A stretch of 64,000 bases of DNA from Seminavis robusta (taxonomy: Eukaryota; Bacillariophyta; Bacillariophyceae; Naviculales; Naviculaceae). Below the pieces are notes generated by a model. That model worked only from the letters and a program-made list of their open reading frames with translations, did not search any database and was not told the origin of the DNA. Below, in pieces: positions 37,301 through 50,159 of the stretch. A program made the translations under genes and the position numbers. The DNA lies in the NCBI GenBank assembly GCA_903772945.1, contig CAICTM010000277.1:17636-81635 (forward strand), written 5' to 3'. Position 1 is the first letter of the stretch. Every line of letters begins with the position of its first letter.

Positions 37301-40300
37301 CAGCTCCACAAGGTCATTTGGCACTACAGCTACCACACCTTGAACACTGCTTGATTGCACAGCGAACAGTGAGCAGTGGCGTGTAACGTAGTTTGCTTTA
37401 GAGGAGCGACAGTCCATGATGCGCTGATTGATCGACGAGGAAGGTTCAGTGCCTCAGCTCCGTTCAGGGTCCTTCGCGGGGGACAATTGGGCAATCTTAG
37501 TGAGTACAGAGTACATACATGTACGAGCGTTCGTAAACTTTCCATCCACGAAAGTATCATTCAATAGTACTAAAAGGCTTTGCGGACGCCTCAAGATGAG
37601 CTGAATAGAAAAGGAGCAAAGTACCTGGTACCTGGTACCAGTACCAGGTACTTGTTGGAAAACAGGATCAGCAGAGAGTGTTCCGGAAACTGGAAAAAGC
37701 CTCTCCTCGATTTGGGCACGTGCTTGTGAGTTGCAAAGGCTCTTGCAGGAGTTTGGTTCTTTGGTTCTCGCCGTATACTCCATCCATTCTGGAGCGGCTC
37801 CTGCTCCCAACTTCGCTCTCTCTGCTCCACCCCTTCTGTATGTCAGCCAATGCAATTGCACAGACCGCTGACTGGTTGCATGCTATGGTTCCGTCGCTCA
37901 AACACCTACCTTTTACTAGTAGGGTTCCATTGGAGAGGATGGTGTCCTCTCACTCCGAAGTATCCTGCGCATGGTTGGAGCGGCACCGGCACGCATAGTA
38001 GAGCATTCCTTTGTGCATTGTCTTCATCAAACTCCTGACACTTCCTCCGGCAGCAAGAGGGTTGGTGGATATTAGTGACAGATCACATCTCTGCCGAGCT
38101 CTTGAACCTCCAACGATGTGCGGTCATCTGTCAGATCGAAGCTCAATACGACCTGAGAATATTGAGGGTCGGGTCTACAGTGCCACTCCATGAGGTCCGT
38201 TGATAAAGTGCCTTCAGTGATGAAAGTATATTGTATGTAATTCGCCATGATTCTCAGTGACGATTGGGCATTACTGGAGGGTTGGAGGGAAGAAGACTCC
38301 GTCTGCATGTTGGGTTGCCCATCCTTTGTGCGCCAACCAGGACCTCACTCGAACTGCATGAGCGAAGCAAAGCTGGAGGCTGTGACGCAACAACCAACGC
38401 TGATGTTCGGTCCTGGCGTTCTGGTAGTTTTGCCCACCGCGGTTGCTACTCATGAGCATGATGATACCCCCATACTGGTCATTCGCCTGGATCCCTTCTA
38501 CTCCGTCGGTGTATGATCATGCAGTTCCACAGATACACAGTTGACTGCTTGGCCCAAGACATTGAACCTTTGGAAATGCTTCGTCTCCAACACAACGAGT
38601 ATATCACCAATCAGTCGAGAGAGACTTAATGCGATACACTTGAAAACTCCAATTTGATACGGCGAGAATTCATCTCAACATCCGACCAGCAAGATTAGCG
38701 CTCAAGAAATTCAGCCACAAACTCCTGGGTGCACTTGATACCGTCGGCACGACATATGCTGTTTCTTCCTTGGCTCACTATCTGGCAACTCGAGTTTCTC
38801 ATCCAGACTATGAAAGGCGACAGCGGCGACTCATCAGAAGCCAATATGCAAGGGGAAATTTCCTCGTGAGCCACTCATCCTTTGCCCGTTCCGCTATCGT
38901 TGAAGTACACTTTCCTTCAGTCTGCGGATAACCCCGACAAGATCGGCTCACTACCACAAGTCCAATCTTGTGGATACCGGGAGGGAGTCCGGGAAGGGTT
39001 GGCTTGACGAGACGGCGAGAGACGAGCACGGATTGTGCCCCATGCGAGAAGATTGGTTGAGGCAAATCTTTGGATGCTACTGGGACTGTCGCTACCTACC
39101 GTACTCGATGCTGTATCCAATGCACATTTAGTTTGAATTGAGCGGCGTGCTTGGATAGTCATCTGAGATATTCGTACAAGTAAATGCAAAGTGCGACAAT
39201 CCTCAGCTCAAAGGCTCCATGATCCACCACTGACGGTGGGTCCACAGTTGTGCAAGCCAAGCAAGGGAGATCTCGTTTCACCAGAGGGAGCCAAGAAAAC
39301 ATCAAATCATGTGCTCTCTTCGTTCAGGTACACGTCTTGTGGGCTTCATCGAAGATGGCAAAAGATTGCAGATGATCCAGAACGGAGGAGATTGATTCCA
39401 GGGTGGGATGATGGCAGTATTCCAAAGGCAATGGAACGATGGATCCTTCCGTGGCAGATCCGTACCGGACCTTCTTCTTGGTCACCAGGTGCAAGTGCGA
39501 CGCCAACGCACTTCCACCTATTGATACCGCTATCTAACGCTGGTCTCAACAAATCCTCAGTGGTGGCGGCGCCAGCAACGAACACAAATCTCCAATGAAT
39601 CATCTTTGTTAGCTCCATCAAGTAAGTACTGCGGCCCTGGATCTGCAGGAAGTTGAGCGCCTCCACATCCCATGTAACACCGGGATTCACCTGACTCTGA
39701 GCGAGGGACTTTCTTTTAACCAAAGATAGGCAAGGAAGGCTGCTTTTGTCCTCACTCGAGCACATCGTCATCGTCGTGTGCAGGCTTCACCCGTGCAAAT
39801 TCTTTCCAAAGCAAATTCTTTCCGAAGCTTTGGCGTCTTAGATGTGGCTCGAGGAAGAAGGTAGTATCTGTGTCCAGGGTTAGAGTTCACCTTTTCCCTC
39901 CCTTCCACGCCACGTTCTCCTGCTTCGACCTTTGCCCCAAGGAGACCGTCCGACGGTCTCGATCAAGGAGTGCAGCTTTCGACACCGTACCTAGTACTCG
40001 TAGAGAAGCGAACCAAGCCAGTACCTACGAGAGCCACAATGCGTTCTTCTTCCCACTACCAAATCCAATGAGACAGATAGACAAAACATCGAATGCAACC
40101 AAAAGTCACAGGAGGAGCGAGATCAGGGCTCGCGCCCACACCCGTTCTGCCCTCGACAAACAAACGGAGAGATTTCAACTTTTAGGTCCTCGTTTCAGGT
40201 ATGGTAACCAGATTGCGTTTACAGATACCGGTAGGTTTACACTACTCGTGGAAGGCTCAAACTTTCGTTCCCCAAGCGTCCATCTACTGCACATTCCTTG

Positions 40301-40750
40301 TAGTGGCCACCGAGTGATGCCAGACTCCGCCCATATACTCAGTTATGCTATCAGACTTGTCACTCTCAAGATTCAAGATTGATGACTGTGTTTGGCTGTC
40401 TCCAACTGCGTGTAGAAAGTACCGTAAAATGCTACTTACTATGCTTTTGCTCATAGTCCTGTTGCCATATGGGATTTCTAGAATTAAGGCCTCGATTAAT
40501 CGGAGTGCCATACGAGACACCGAGGCATTAGTTAGGCAAGTGAAGAAGAATTATCGGTTCATTCGGATGCTCTTTTGTGGATGGTCAATTTGCACCACCA
40601 AGCGCACTGATACCTGATACCACCAGAAAAAACGCTTTTCATTGTCTTGATTGGTCTGTCGTCTGTCGGAGGAGACGGCAAGGGAAAATGTCTGTCTGTG
40701 TTTCCTGACTCTCTAGAGCTTGGATTGAGATGAAAGGGCCTCTTGTGGTT
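37301..40750. other. Gene-poor 3.4-kb stretch
   Basis: No intact gene supported. A near-perfect palindrome of GTACC units is at 37618-37653. Minus-strand open frames around 38810-39190 and 39320-39770 (the latter up to 141 codons) are adjacent in different frames, which could be decayed coding sequence, but I recognise no domain. Confidence 0.35.
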
Positions 40751-42638
40751 TCAGCCTTCATCTCGTCGTAACCGCAACCCTCCGGTTTCAATTTCATAGA
40801 CACCGCACGCCTCGGCACTCTCTGTCCAGTACCGGCGTCCACCGCCGGTTCCAGACTTCTTCGATTGAAGCAACTGCAGGTCACGACGAATCGACACTGG
40901 GATGCAGTGGCATAGCTGGCAAAGATGGGAATTAGTGATGTTTTGGGCAGTTTGGTAGACACCAGCTAGCTTGGCTGGAAAGTACGTTGACGCCCTCTGT
41001 TTCTGCCGATGAGGAATCTTAGCACACCATCTGCAGCGAATGCCAACCTGCCCAAGGACAATAGGTCGATTGCGTCCTTGTGCGCCGGCTTCTAGGTCGT
41101 CTTGACCAACCACAAAAAACTCCAGCTGTTGTCTCGCAAGACATTGATATGGAGAGATCTTGGTGTCGTCGTTGGAGGTATAAAGCAGAATGGATTCGCT
41201 GTCGGATGGAGCCGGAGGACCCAGTTCTTGTTCCTGCTGTTGTCCTATTGCCGCGGTGGCACCAGGCAATGATGCTACGGCAGGCACTCCCGACGACGCT
41301 GCTGCCGACGATGCAAATGATGTCGACGATACGGATGGAACCCCTGACGAAGCTGCTGCCATTGATGGTGGTACTTCTGCAGAAGCACCCAACGTTGATT
41401 GCTGTTGTTGGGCAGTCAAGGATGGCGATGAAGCACTGGCGTGTGGGGCTTCAACTGTTGGCGGCATCATCATTTCCTGCATGCCCCCTGCCGATAAATT
41501 GAAGATCCCCAGTGGTGGATTTGTCAGAGCAAACAAGTTTAGAGAGGCCAAAGGGTTGTGCTGCTGCAGCTGATTTGCGTCGAGCACTGATCGAGACATT
41601 GGAGCTGCTGGAGGCGCCGCAGCAGGTCCAAGCTGACGTGCGGACACAGCCCTCTGCAGGAGAATGGCGTCGAGGCCATTCGCACCCCAAGCGTTACTGG
41701 TAGCGGATGCATTGAGCAATGCGCTCTGAAGTGGGTTTACCAAAGCTTGATTGGCGAGCAGACTGCTATTTAGTTGGGCTCTTGCCGTTGCCAACTGGAT
41801 CAGGGTGTTGACGTCTGCTGTTTGAGCAGAATCAGATGTCTGCTGATTCCTAGATGCAAGCTGAAGGATGGAAAGGATATCGGGATTCTGGTTAGAGGAA
41901 GTACTTTGTTGTTGCAGGGCGTTTACTCCATGCGAGCCGGAAGCCACGTGTTGGCCACGGAATGTATGCGATACATTGTTGGCAGATGCAGCACCCGACG
42001 ACGACGACGACAGACCCCGTGCAGCCAAGGCAGACGCAAGGATGCGTTGGGACTGTGGCTGAAGAAGGGAACTGACATCAAACCCTGGTTGCTGGGGATG
42101 CAACTGACCAGCATTGAAGAAGAAATTTGCTGTCCCCTGATTCCACGCCGAAGCCTCAGCCCCCGCAGAACCAACCGACGCAGTTCCACTCAGAGTATCT
42201 TGCAGAGCACGTTGTGTTGATTCGCTACCAGCATCGGTTGGCAAGGAAGCTCTTGCTCCGGCTGCAAAATTATCAGCCATTGGATTGTTGGCCGTTTGTC
42301 CTTGCTCTTCAGCAGCCCAGCCAGTAACAGCTGAAGCCAAAGTGGCCGCCGGATTGATTCAAAGAAACACCAGTGTGAGTGTGGTCGTGAGAGTGGGAAG
42401 GCATACACCCTAATTCCCATGGGGTCATCGCGCCTACTTGTGACAAGGGGGGCCTTCCCTCCTTCGAAACTGAAACAAACATGAATGGTTCAATCCACGT
42501 ACCTGTTGGTGCTGATACGCCTCTTCGTGGCGCAACATTCCTAAGGAATGTGTCGCTTAGCTTGGACTCTTCAGGTCCTTGTGCATTGTCAGTTTCTTCT
42601 CGTGCCCGCTTCTGACCTCCACGATTTCCCTGGTCCAT
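40751..42638 (-). CDS. Unnamed Cys/His-domain protein, paralog A (2 exons)
   Basis: Exon 1 is 42638-42503 (ATG at 42638); exon 2 is 42330-40751. The 172-nt intron starts GTACGTGG and ends GGCTTCAG, phase 1, and joins S-A-P-T to A-V-T-G-W in frame, giving about 571 residues. The N terminus has a basic KRAREE motif (possible nuclear signal). A long Ala/Gln/Ser-rich region follows. The conserved C-terminal block (about 135 residues) begins K-I-S-P-Y-Q-C-L-A-R-Q-Q-L-E-F-F and contains EAGAQGRNRPIVLGQVG, IRCRWCA, Y-F-P-A-K-L-A-G-V-Y-Q-T-A-Q-N, NSHLCQLCHCIP and KKSGTGGGRRYW. It is strongly conserved with the gene at 45405-46694. C-x2-C and H-x4-C could bind zinc. I know similar uncharacterised diatom proteins but no named domain. 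Confidence 0.8.
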
Positions 42639-45404
42639 GTTACCTATGAAACACTGGTATGATACGAGGCACCGGACGCAGATTAGAAGGTGTCCGACGT
42701 TCGATGATCAAGAAACAACAAAGCTCCACTCGGCTGGCTGAATGTCTTGAGGGCACGTCCTGAATTGCAAAGTTCTGCTACCCAAACCAAACCAGAGCAG
42801 GAGACGATGAGTAGTTGAACCGAAACCACACAACAGTCACTTGAAAGGCTTCTCTGACGGGGAGTATCCAATGATCAAACAGGTGGAAGCAGCAACCACA
42901 AAATGGTTCAGAGTTGTGAGGACAACAAAAGCTTGTCCCCTTTCTCTACCGGTATGGTTTTGTGAATTCTTAGATCACCAGCAGAGGAAGCGAATGGTGC
43001 GATGGTACCAGAAGAGGTTTATGTTTATTACTACTAGTATGGACTGGGCAGCTTGTGGGGGCTCCCTGTTCAAGCCTGGACCAATTTCTTGGTATTGCTT
43101 GTCTGGCTTCCTATTTTGATTCGCCCTCCCTGAAGCTTGCGTGCTTGAGTACTAATACCTGGTAGTACTTATCGAACTGACCGACAGATGCGCACGTTGA
43201 GGCGGTCATCGAGTGCTAGTAGCTGGCTACTCTAGTAGCTACTAGTTGTGCTACCAAGCAGCACACGCTGTGCCGTAACAGCTTGAACGAATCATTTGTC
43301 CAGGGGCGGCTTTGTATTGCTTTCAAGTACTTTCGACTGTGGATGCCAGCATGCCAGCTACCTTGCATTCCATCGAGAAATGCTACCGCTCATCCATGGG
43401 ACATTTTTTAGCAAGCTTCATGACTGAAACTTCCAAAAGATTGAAGGAAGATTGTGCAAAGATTGAAGATTTGGCGGACTTTTGTTTTTCATTTATCATT
43501 TTTACACTACCGTCCACAGAACGATCCAATTAAAAATGCCAGAGACACTCCAGGGTATCTGGACATTGAAGGAAATACTTATGCCAGCACTTACTAATAG
43601 TACTCTTGCAACTCTGTCTGTAGCAATAGGTAGTACTTAGTACTCTTTTCATCCTTGAGCGAGAGAGCTACCGGTAGCTAGCTATTATAGCTAGCGAGAG
43701 TGTCTTCAATTTCTCACAGTTTGTTCATTGGGTGCGTAGGATCTGCCATGGGAGGACTGTAGCGGTACGTGGTACTTGGTAGTTGTAGATGGCGCCGAGG
43801 CGAACAAAAAGACCAATAAGCTGCGTTCCCGTACTCGTAGATGCAAGAATCTGATGATGCTTACTGCCTCTGAGAGCACTATCTCTGAGTATTCGGTATT
43901 CGGTATTCGGTATGCTCACTCCAGACTCCAGCGTACTCCATTAGAAAGATGATTTAATCATTATTGGTCAACCAGTAAGTCTCGCCACCGAAAGTCAGAA
44001 AGAATCTCATTGTCACGATTAGTCCAGACTACCTCACTCTAATAATACCGGCGGCTATCAAAGGCGACTACAGCTACCGTGCTTGGTCCTATTGGCTACC
44101 GCACGGTAAGAGTAGATCTAGCTGTCTCCTTTTTCCGGTTTCGGGGAAGCAAAGGTTCAAAGGTTACGTATCGGGTTCTTACTTGCCTTTTGAAAATCTG
44201 CACCCGTCTTAGACATCGTAAGCACGGAGCCGTCTGGTTGGGCTACATCGCAGCTGGGTGGTGCTTTTACAATGATCCACTGGCAGGGCTGGGTCGAACT
44301 GAGTGGTTATAGATAAGTGGCTGCCTGTTTTTGGCTGGATGAGTGAACTTGCTTGCGTACCCATGTACTCGGAGAGTACCCATTACTATGACATTGTATT
44401 AGGTGTTACCGGTAGGTTCCTTCTACCTTTCGACGTGAGTGTTTGGTAAAACTGCGCCGGGTTCTGTACTACAGGTACATGTACTTGTGAGCGGCGTGCC
44501 TTGTGATGAGTGCGATGTGAGCCTCCACTCTCCACATTGAGCAAAGTTTCAATTGCGTTGATTGTCTGTCACTGACCTGGCTCAGCTCCTGGCTCCCATA
44601 TCGGTACTGCCTGGGTGGTTAAGAATAGGTCTCGACGTGAGAGTTCTACATGCAGACCCAGCCACTTCTAGCTAGCAGTCGGAGTCCTCTGCCTGCCACG
44701 GCTAATAATGATGATATTCCAATACCGGCAACCCATCAGTCCAACCCGCATGAAGCCCACCAGAATCTTTGCTTTGCAGTTGGCATAAGCAGCCCAGATC
44801 AGATCACTACGCCACGTCCTGAAAGTCTTGGGCCCTTGCGCCAACGACGCTAGAATGCTTTCTTTAAAACGAGGTAAATAAAACCTCTAAGATAGAAAAT
44901 GTGGATTAATTATCCACGTTTTCAAATTTGGTAACTGAACCTCGTTTCTTTCGAAAGGTGAATAAATTGAAAAACAATGGAAACTTCGCTCTCTAGCTAG
45001 AGTCTACTCTAGTTCGTTTTTCGAATCGGTTGATAAAATTACTATTGGCATCTCATTTTCAGCATTTGTTTTGTCCAAAACATATACTAGTAGAACTTAT
45101 CCAAGTTTTCAAATCGTTTATAAACTAACTTTGAAGTCCGCAGCCGTGGTACCGGTAGCGGTCAAGTCTGTGTGGTGCGAGCTCCTTCATCTGGTTACCC
45201 GCTGTCAACAAGAATTGCTTCACGTGCACAAACGGTTTTCTCTACCGTATCGTCTGTTAGACGGCAAATAGCTATAGAAGACATCCAAAAGTGTCTCTAG
45301 TATTTTGATTCATGCATTACTAGCTAAATGGTTTCATCTTCAGAATCGCTTTCAAGGAAGGGGCTGCGTTTGGACGGCCGAATTGTGTTGTAGCTGCAAC
45401 CTGT
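42639..45404. other. Intergenic region between the two paralogs
   Basis: About 2.8 kb without a supported gene. Contains the promoter of paralog A, several CTAG and GTAC palindromes (for example near 43215-43245 and 43670-43695), a TTCGGTATTCGGTATTCGGTA triplication near 43890-43910 and a small hairpin repeat at 44867-44947. Confidence 0.35.
44867..44947. repeat. Small inverted-repeat element
   Basis: AAACGAGGT (44867-44875) is matched by ACCTCGTTT (44939-44947), with an inner stem GTGGAT (44901-44906) / ATCCAC (44912-44917). Could be a very small MITE or a hairpin. Weak evidence. Confidence 0.35.
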
Positions 45405-46694
45405 TTAGACAGGAGCATTTCCAACTCCTTCGCTTTGCTTCTTGGCGGATTCACTTTGGGGCCCTGTAGGCATGTTGATCAACGCTGATGGGCTGGGCGA
45501 AATTCGAAGACCACCATCTTCGACGTCATACACTCCCTGGTCTTTTGCACTCTGTGACCAATACTTCTTCCCACCTCCAGCACCAGATTTCTTGGCTTGC
45601 AGTCTCACCAATTCCTCGCGGATGACTGGGGGGACACTCTGACACAGACGGCTCAGGTGGGAATTGCTAATGTTTTGCGCCGCCTGATAAATGCCCTCTA
45701 ACCGGCTGGGATAGTACGAAGAAGCCCTTTGGCGTTGGCGACTGGCCAAGCTGGCACACCAGCGGCATCTTATCCCAAGCTGACCCAAGACAATGGGACG
45801 ATTCCTTCCTTGGGCGCCCGCTTCCAGGTCTTTATCGGATGCCTCAAAGAGTTCAATCTGTTTGCGGGCCAAGCACTGATAGGGCGACAACTTCCAGTCA
45901 TCGTCCGGAGTGTACAGGAGCTTTTGACCGTCAGTACATGTCAACAAAGCATTCATGTCAGCCTCGCTGAGCTGGTTGCCTTGTTGATTTGCACCTCCTT
46001 GGCCAGCGGGGACGTTGGATGCCATAGATAGCGTTTGCATCGAGGCAGGCGCAGGAGAGGAGGACGACGAGGGAACCTGCAGTGTTTGAGGAGTCTGCTG
46101 CACAAGAGCATTAGCGGGGGCGGGGGCGCTTGTTGGTGCGCCGCCCGTTGCCATGGCGTTCATCACTGGACCTCCAACAAAAGCAAACGGGTTTGCCCCG
46201 GTCCTTAGCCGTGCCTGTAACGTCTCTAAGAGGTTTGGGGCTATCGGAGCTGCCGAGCGGGGATGCAATTGGAAGCCTTGCAGACCAGCAAATGGGTTAT
46301 TACCACTGGGTCTCAAAGCATGCTGGGCGGCGGCAAGGTTTGGGTTGAAGGTGAGCCCGAGTTGCTGCCTGGGTTGTTGGAGCTGGAAGGCCGTGTTGAG
46401 CAGCTGCATGCGAGGGTCCAAAACGAGATGCGTCACTATATCTTGTGGAAGACAAGTCAATTGAGATTATCATTTTGTCTAACGGAGATATTGCCATTGA
46501 TTGTTTGTTTGCTTACCATCGTTGCGGCCCTGTTGCTGCTGCTGCTGATGATGATGTTGCTGTTGCTGCTGCTGCTGCGCAATCAACTCATTCACCAAGG
46601 AAGTCCTTCGGCGATTAGACGAGATATCCACCTTCTCCTCATCGTCTTCGGGCCGATCTCTCTTGCGAGAGTTGAGACTGTTGTTAGGGTCCAT
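45405..46694 (-). CDS. Unnamed Cys/His-domain protein, paralog B (2 exons)
   Basis: Exon 1 is 46694-46517 (ATG at 46694; an upstream in-frame ATG at 46724 is possible but the shorter form matches paralog A). Exon 2 is 46441-45405. The 75-nt intron starts GTAAGCAA and ends CCACAAG, phase 1, joining N-D to I-V-T-H in frame, about 404 residues. Exon 1 ends in a Gln/His run. A Gln/Ala/Pro-rich middle follows. The C-terminal block mirrors paralog A: KLSPYQCLARKQIELFEA, EAGAQGRNRPIVLGQLG, IRCRWCA, Y-Y-P-S-R-L-E-G-I-Y-Q-A-A-Q-N, NSHLSRLCQSVP, KKSGAGGGKKYW, GVYDVEDGGLRI. Same order, same intron phase and same position (right after the basic N-terminal exon), so the two arose by duplication. A nuclear or nucleic-acid role is an inference. 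Confidence 0.8.
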
Positions 46695-47501
46695 TGCACC
46701 GTTGCACCGGAAATACAATTTCATCGATCAAAGTAGAAGTAGGCAAGTCTTCCAGGTTCACCGGACCAGATTCGATTCGATTCAACACGTGTGAGCACAA
46801 CAACGCCCACTGTATGGTATGGTAAAGAAAGACAGCTACCTCGAGCTTCAGCACCAAAGAGTGTGTATTATCAACTATCAACCTTTGGTGAATTGAAAAC
46901 AAATGGAATGGGTGCTTCCATTCTGAGGAGGGTATCTAGCGTTTCTACCAAGAAGCTCCTAATACACAATCTGCGAGCGCTTCTTGATTTTGATTGGAAG
47001 TGTTTTCTGGGACCCTTGCCACAAAGGTCAGCAGACTTGCAAAAGTTAAGGGGGATGTGGTAGATTTAGACAATAATTATCGAATAGAATCATGCCATAT
47101 TGTACCCCATCTTTTGGTATAATACAATTGCACCAAAAGGTCGGAGCGTTTTTGGTTTGCTAGCAAAGGTTTCCGGAAGAAGAGCCAGCTCCCACCATTT
47201 CTCTAAGCCAGCTACTGCTAGTTTTATGTTGAAGCGCTAGCTACCGGTAGCCAGCTGGCGCGATCACTGCCATCCATCCAATCTGCGATGAATCTCCTGT
47301 TGATGTGTGGTACGTGGCATCTAATTGAATCATTCGGATACTCCACAGAGCTCTCAAGAGTACCAGTGCTACTTACTCGGAGTTGCTGACTACCAGGTAC
47401 TGATACTTCATCAGAGTTCGAAGTTGATTGCTGAAGAGTCGAAGAGTACAGTAGGTCATCACTCGAATCGACTGCACTCAGTGAAGTTTTAAGTGTCAAC
47501 T
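46695..47501. other. Intergenic region
   Basis: Promoter side of paralog B. A 90-codon open frame at 46791-47063 has no recognisable domain. CTAGCTACCGGTAGCCAGCT near 47237 is palindromic in part. Nothing else seen. Confidence 0.3.
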
Positions 47502-47904
47502 GGACCTCTGTGGAAACTTGAGTCGTGCTACTTTTCGTCTCCTAAATCCTTTGATCGTCTCCTATTAATGGATTTTGTCTCCTAAAAATAGGAGACGAAA
47601 CGGATTGTCTCTTAAAACTTTTTTTTGCTCTTAAAACGTCTCCTATTTACAACGGATCGTCTCCTATTCTCAACGGATCGTCTCTTAAGTGTACCATGTA
47701 AACTGTATGGTATCGTCTCCTAAATCTTTCGGATCGTCTCCTATTTCGAAACGATCGTCTCCTAATTGGAATGTCTCCTACTGAATCGTCTCCTAAATAT
47801 AGGAGACGATTGCTTTCGTCTCTTAAATCATTTCGATCGTCTCCTATTCCTCGGAGTATCGTCTCCTAAGTATTTTGCCAGGAATGACGTTTCCACAGAG
47901 GTCC
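47502..47904 (-). repeat. 403-bp AGGAGACGAT-array MITE, copy 2
   Basis: Same element as at 27869-28273 but in the opposite orientation. Ends are GGACCTCTGTGGAAAC (47502-47517) and GTTTCCACAGAGGTCC (47889-47904). The order of units and spacers agrees along the whole length, for example the shared TACCATACAGTTTACATGGT core. Differences are mostly single bases; one stretch near 47610-47640 is a variant with TTTTTTTGCTCTTAAAA. No coding capacity. Confidence 0.85.
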
Positions 47905-50159
47905 TGAATGAGAATCGATCAGGACAAGATAGGTCTAGATGCACAAAGCCGGCAGGAGGCAGCTGTCAAGCAGAGCTGTGCAGTTTTGGTTAGAGTCGCA
48001 TTCTTTGAGCAATAGCTATACCAGTATGGTCATACAGTACCGTACTAAGTACTAAGTACTCCATGAGCACTATACCTGTAGCAGTACGGGTACGTGTACT
48101 CGGGCGGTAGTTCACAGCATCAGAATACTGAGTACAGCATTAACAAACGTAGACTCTAACTCCATTAAATTTCACCATTCACAGCTACTAATACTCTAGA
48201 CATGTTTTCATGTTTTCACACTTTCACACGATCGTGCCAGCGCAGTCAAAAGTCTAATTTACGCAACATCGACACGTCGACACCACAGTTGCCGAGGAGT
48301 GTTTACGTAGTTAAGTCATTTGCTGAGGAGAATAACCCAACCAGAACTTGAACTTCTGGAAACTGGAAAGAGTTTCTATAATCATTTTTGAAACACAGTT
48401 AGAGTGAGTCCTATCAGCAAACATACAAAAGAAGCTCTGACAGCTCTCTGACACAGCCCAGTTAAACCAAGATTTGTCCTTTCCACCTTCTTACCAGGCA
48501 AACTTGGGGACAGTGGCTAGCCGTCCTAAATTTTTGAAACACAGTTCTCCTTTCAGCACAAAGTTAAAAAAGAAACTCTGAAACAGCTAATGGCGAGAAA
48601 CCGAAATCTGTCCTGTGAACCTTCTTTCCGGATACCAAGCAAGTTACAGCAGTACGCTCCAAACTCCAATACTAGTACAAGAAACTCCCCAAAAAGAAAA
48701 CGAGCCCTGAGCTTTTAGAAAATGCTAAGAATCTTTTGATACTGAAATATCACAGACTGGTAAGAAACCTTCCCAGTACGGTATTGAGACCTCACAGCAC
48801 AAGAAATACTATTAGTCTGACACCAAGAAAATGATCCTAACATGTGCCTAATCTTCAATTTGTCTGCCTGACATCAGAGACAGTGATCACCATCACTATT
48901 ATTTGATCCAAACCAATTTACTAGTCCTGAGCAATTTGGACCAAATGGCCGAGGTGCACCGGGTGTATTCAAGTACTAACCTCCTGCTTGACCTAGAAGC
49001 TAGAAGCTTAGTAAGAAAGTCTTCTATGCTGAAATTGGCTTGTTTTGTTAGAAACAATCTGAGGGTCCAAAATGGTGCATCACAGTGAGAGAGGCCCCAG
49101 GGCTGCGCTAAATTTAGAGGTTTCTTATAAGTGAGTTTACAGTGTAGTCTAGCAATAGCTGGCAGTCCAGTTCGTGTTGGGAGTGGCTGCTATCCTCCTC
49201 TGTCCCAACTACCCGGCATTCGTCCTCTGAAGCATACGACTGTACCTCTACTCTAGCTAGTACGAGCCCTCGAGAAGCCTGAAGCCCTCAAGGCCTCCAG
49301 GTGTCGTCAAGAAGTTGTCAACCTCTTTCCTCCGAGTGTTGTTGTGTATGAAGTCCTTACGGTAGCATGCCGCTAGCTCTAGTGGTTGGCAGTCTTCCAT
49401 CATTCCGCCTGTTGTGCTAGCTAGCTATTTTCACATTTGCAGCCACTTGGTTAGCAGCCAGATAACTTGATTTGAGTGCGTTGATGCCATTCCGCAGAGG
49501 TCAACATCGAGCTGATGGCGAAAGGCTGAGTCACTCGACGCTTCCATTGGTCCAAGAACTGCGGAATGGCTTATCAAGGTCCTTCAGACGTGGAAACAAT
49601 AATACTAGTAGGTCTAGCTAGCTAGGTCTCTATCATCCCTTAGTCCCCGCGAAAGCTCCTCCCTCGGCTAGCTAGCTAGTAGTCTACAAGAGTAGTAGGA
49701 CGTGGAGCTAAAAACATTCAAATCCACGGAAGACGACCTGGTACATGTACCAGGTGTCAGTGGTCAGATTAACCCCTTTAACGGTCCAGCTGACTAGGAT
49801 CCAAGAATCCCACGACATTCCCGCGGGACGCACAACATTAAACATTGAAGGAGCAAATGCGCTGCCAAACAACTCAGCTCAGATCAATTGCGCGACTAAT
49901 GTTTGTCATTGCCGTTGCTTTGGCGCGCTTTCTTGGCAGCATTTTTCTGAAGGACAGGTCTCTTTCTTCTGGTCGAACCGTCTTGTCTTTTTGGGTGTTA
50001 TCTACTACCGTAGTACACGTTGTACAGTACAGTAGCGATAACACCTACCTTCGCTTTGACCACATCATTTACTTTGCTAGTCTATTAGTCATCCAGTGAT
50101 TGTTTGTTTGTTTGTTTGTTTGATACCTGCAAGAGGAATTCAATCGAATCAGCTTGCCA
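47905..50159. other. Gene-poor region upstream of DNA polymerase delta
   Basis: About 2.25 kb with no supported gene. A perfect 20-bp palindrome (ACCTGGTACA and its complement) is at 49736-49755. CTAGCTAG runs at 49421-49428, 49616-49625 and 49669-49680. A TTTG tandem repeat (TGTTTGTTTGTTTGTTTG) lies at 50101-50122, just 5' of the gene. Confidence 0.4.

Noticed and set aside
39346-39771. 141-codon minus-strand open frame
   Set aside because: No domain recognised and neighbouring frames are broken; too weak to call.
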